Assembly: GCA_963969495.1 (NCBI GenBank)
Contig: OZ018321.1
Location: 124,138,521-124,202,520 of the forward strand
Source: Ceratothoa steindachneri
Taxonomy: Eukaryota > Arthropoda > Malacostraca > Isopoda > Cymothoidae
DNA: 64,000 nt
Reading direction: 5' to 3'
The notes beneath the pieces are model-generated. The model did not search any database. It was not told the DNA's origin and worked only from the letters and a program-made list of their open reading frames with translations. Below are positions 61,962 through 64,000 of the stretch, in pieces. How positions within the stretch are numbered: position 1 is the first letter of the stretch; each line of letters opens with the position of its first letter. Made by a program: the position numbers and the translations under genes.

Positions 61962-62540
61962 TAAGAATTAAAGTACATGGTAATGATATTGTAATAACTT
62001 ACTCATTAAATACCAAAACACGTTTTACGAACAATTAAAACTGAAAAAAATTCACAGGAATATTCCATGAGTTCACACTGTGTATCTGTATTAGTTGGAC
62101 CCGGAGGCGAGAGGTTGGCAAATAATGTTTTCTATGAAGATCATTAATAGAAATTAAAAATTGCTACTAATAAATAATTTGAACGATAATGATATATATA
62201 AAATATACTGCTCATACTCGTAAATTATCAATGGCAAAAGTTAATATTTGAAAACACAAATTGGCCTACAACAGTACTTTATAAACACACGTTACCATCC
62301 TCCCTCCTCTTTTACTCTACTCTCTCGCTCTTTTCCTCTTTCTCTCTTTCTCTCTCTTTTTCTTTCTTCCTCTCTCTTTCTCTCTCCATTCTCAGTAATA
62401 ATAACAGTTCTGAAGTAGAATTGCTCTATGGCCAACCAAAATATCCCTGTTAACCCCAATTCATTATTTTATGTGTGTGGACCCCTAGTAATGTTACATG
62501 TCCCCTTAAGGGCCATGTGACCCACGGTTGAAAACCACTG
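61962..62540. mobile_element. hAT right arm, same family as the 13.2 kb MITE
   Basis: It aligns with 13217-13832 from CTCTAAGAATT to the terminal repeat, including GGACCCGGAGGCGAGAGG and the CT-rich tract. The right end GAAAACCACTG is better preserved than in the 13.2 kb copy. Confidence 0.85.
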
Positions 62541-62548
62541 ATCTAAAG

Positions 62549-62700
62549 GAAAAAATTTGAGGAAATTAAAAAACTAAAGTCACTCAAATATGATAGCCAT
62601 AACTAGCTTATAGGTGTGGATCTTAAAATGATTAAGTTTTAAATTGGTTATCAAGGAAGTTACAGTAACTATCTCAACCTTTTGTTTTCAGGTTTCGTCT
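62549..62700 (+). pseudogene. continuation of the ORF split by the hAT element
   Basis: Directly after the right duplication the plus strand reads KFEEIKKLKSLKYDSHN, stop, LIGVDLKMIKF, stop, IGYQGSYSNYLNLLF. This matches the family segment after GHSVHLK (normally ..KkLL..IkYd.HnW.iCGDLKvi..LlGmQGGYTKy). Together with the part ending at 53359 it restores the order of the family protein and confirms a single insertion. Beyond about 62700 the similarity fades. Confidence 0.65.
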
Positions 62701-64000
62701 GACTTAAGACTAATAGTAGACAAACAGTGAATGCCGCAGATCCTTGGGTCTCCTATTGGCGAGCTTCTTCTGCGTAAAAAGCTGTCTTAGAGATTGGAAA
62801 CTGGAAGTTGTAGGGCGCTCAATCATCGCACTATTGAGAGCCTCGTCCCATTAAGTAGCTAGAACGTATAGAATAAGTTTACACACGATTGCTGTAGCTG
62901 CTGGAGGTAATAAAAAATCTTGTACACCTCTTTACTCTTATTGCTCATAGCTTAGTGGTTCTAAAAAAGTTCTTCGCACCGTTTGATCGATGATTAATTC
63001 GGCGTCACAATCCTATTACTCCAGAATGAAGTATGGTATCATTTGAAGGGGTTGGGAGACAAATAAGCGGTCGGCTACAATGTATATAATTTGAATGGTT
63101 CTTCGAAAAGAGTATGTAATTTAGTTTTGCCACAAAAGATCAAAGTTTAATTTACAAAAACACCAACATTATATGCCCTGAAAATCGATTACGTAATGGA
63201 CCAAAAATTATTGAATTATTGTGATACAAGTTTACATCACACATCTCAGGATCCTTTATGGGGATCTAAACTTATCATCAAAATTGGGTTTCAGGCTCCT
63301 CTTGCTTTGTTTATGACGATTCAGAAACCAAAGAGATCATTAACAACTCTGGGCGGAATGAGAATTTGAATATATATACTACTCTCTGAAGGATTGAAGA
63401 AATGTGACAAATGTTCGACTATTTGTTAGTGCGTGAATAAGTAAATTAAACTTTAGATGAAGAAGGTTATCGACCAATATTAATTCGCTCCAGCAAGAGG
63501 AAGTATGAATAATTCAGGCACAAATTATATCATAGTATCAATATAAATTTTAGGAAGTATTAGATTTATTTGTATTGATTAAATCGCTGCACTTTCGTTT
63601 GCACTGTATGATCAAAATGTTACTGGCAACGCGTGGAAGAATGAAACGTTCTTTGAACCCAATAAATCCTCGTTCCAGCATGGTTAGTTTAGAGAAAAAT
63701 ACCATTACTTGATAAAAATTATTGCCTTATTGCCTAAACTTTGCCTTAGAGATGTTGACGAATTTGGATAAGTGGTTTTTTTTCATGAAAGCATTTGAAT
63801 TTACTGAATGTGAAAGTTTAGTAATTAATTTGTTTTGGAAATTGTTCACTTGCATATCTGAGATGTAGAGGAAGCGGATGAAATAAAACTAATCCCTTTT
63901 CTACCTCTCCGACACCCGCTAAGTTTACAGCGCTTCAGCGTTCAGCCAAAAAAATAGGAAGCAGGAAGGAACTAAGAAGGGAATTAATTCCTTTGCCACT
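62701..64000. other. no gene recognised
   Basis: AT-rich sequence. It may contain further decayed parts of the split ORF family, but no block is clear. 63430-63520 resembles 52154-52241. Confidence 0.5.

Overview
This window looks like the nuclear genome of an animal, most likely an arthropod. It is AT-rich, has no operons, and is filled with eukaryotic transposable elements in many states of decay. The arthropod guess is an inference. It rests on the mix of Penelope-like elements with a GIY-YIG domain, CR1-like LINEs, SETMAR-type mariner, DUF4817-type Tc/mariner elements, ZBED5-like hAT elements, and two multi-copy ORF families that I remember from arthropod genomes. I found no intact host gene and no convincing functional RNA gene.

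Layout. 0.6-1.8 kb: a decayed DUF7869-like transposon ORF. 5-5.7 kb: a CpG-richer block with a three-copy minisatellite. 7.4-7.9 kb and 9.4-11.1 kb: Penelope-like (PLE) fragments, the second ending in a large palindrome. 12.4-13.8 kb: two non-autonomous DNA transposons (piggyBac-like and hAT-like). 14.5, 23.4 and 49.2 kb: tRNA-derived SINE heads. 19.1-21.0 kb: a decayed two-exon ORF of an unclassified repetitive family, followed by a Tc1 fragment. 26.5 and 45.8 kb: two solo LTRs of one family, each with perfect 5-bp target duplications. 29.4-30.5 kb: an 18-copy, 64-bp satellite with higher-order structure. 31.2-33.7 kb: a mariner and a second Tc/mariner pseudogene. 35.0-35.9 kb: a non-LTR RT relic. 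37.3-40.3 kb: a CR1-like LINE whose ORF2 opens with a 2A-like GDVELNPGP motif. 43.2-44.0 kb: another PLE with an inverted junction. 49.7-50.1 kb: a long-TIR MITE.

The most informative structure is at 52.7-62.7 kb and is a three-layer nest. A decayed copy of the same ORF family seen at 19-21 kb is split by a hAT element (53360-62540), flanked on both sides by the 8-bp duplication ATCTAAAG. The host reading resumes after the second duplication. Inside the hAT, an LTR retrotransposon (55671-61188) sits in a (TA)n tract. That element has lost its RT core and integrase and has a half-inverted 3' LTR.

Long (TA)n arrays occur at least ten times. Several begin exactly where a retroelement 3' end or a TA-targeting transposon ends. 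All protein family assignments come from motif recognition by eye; no database search was run.
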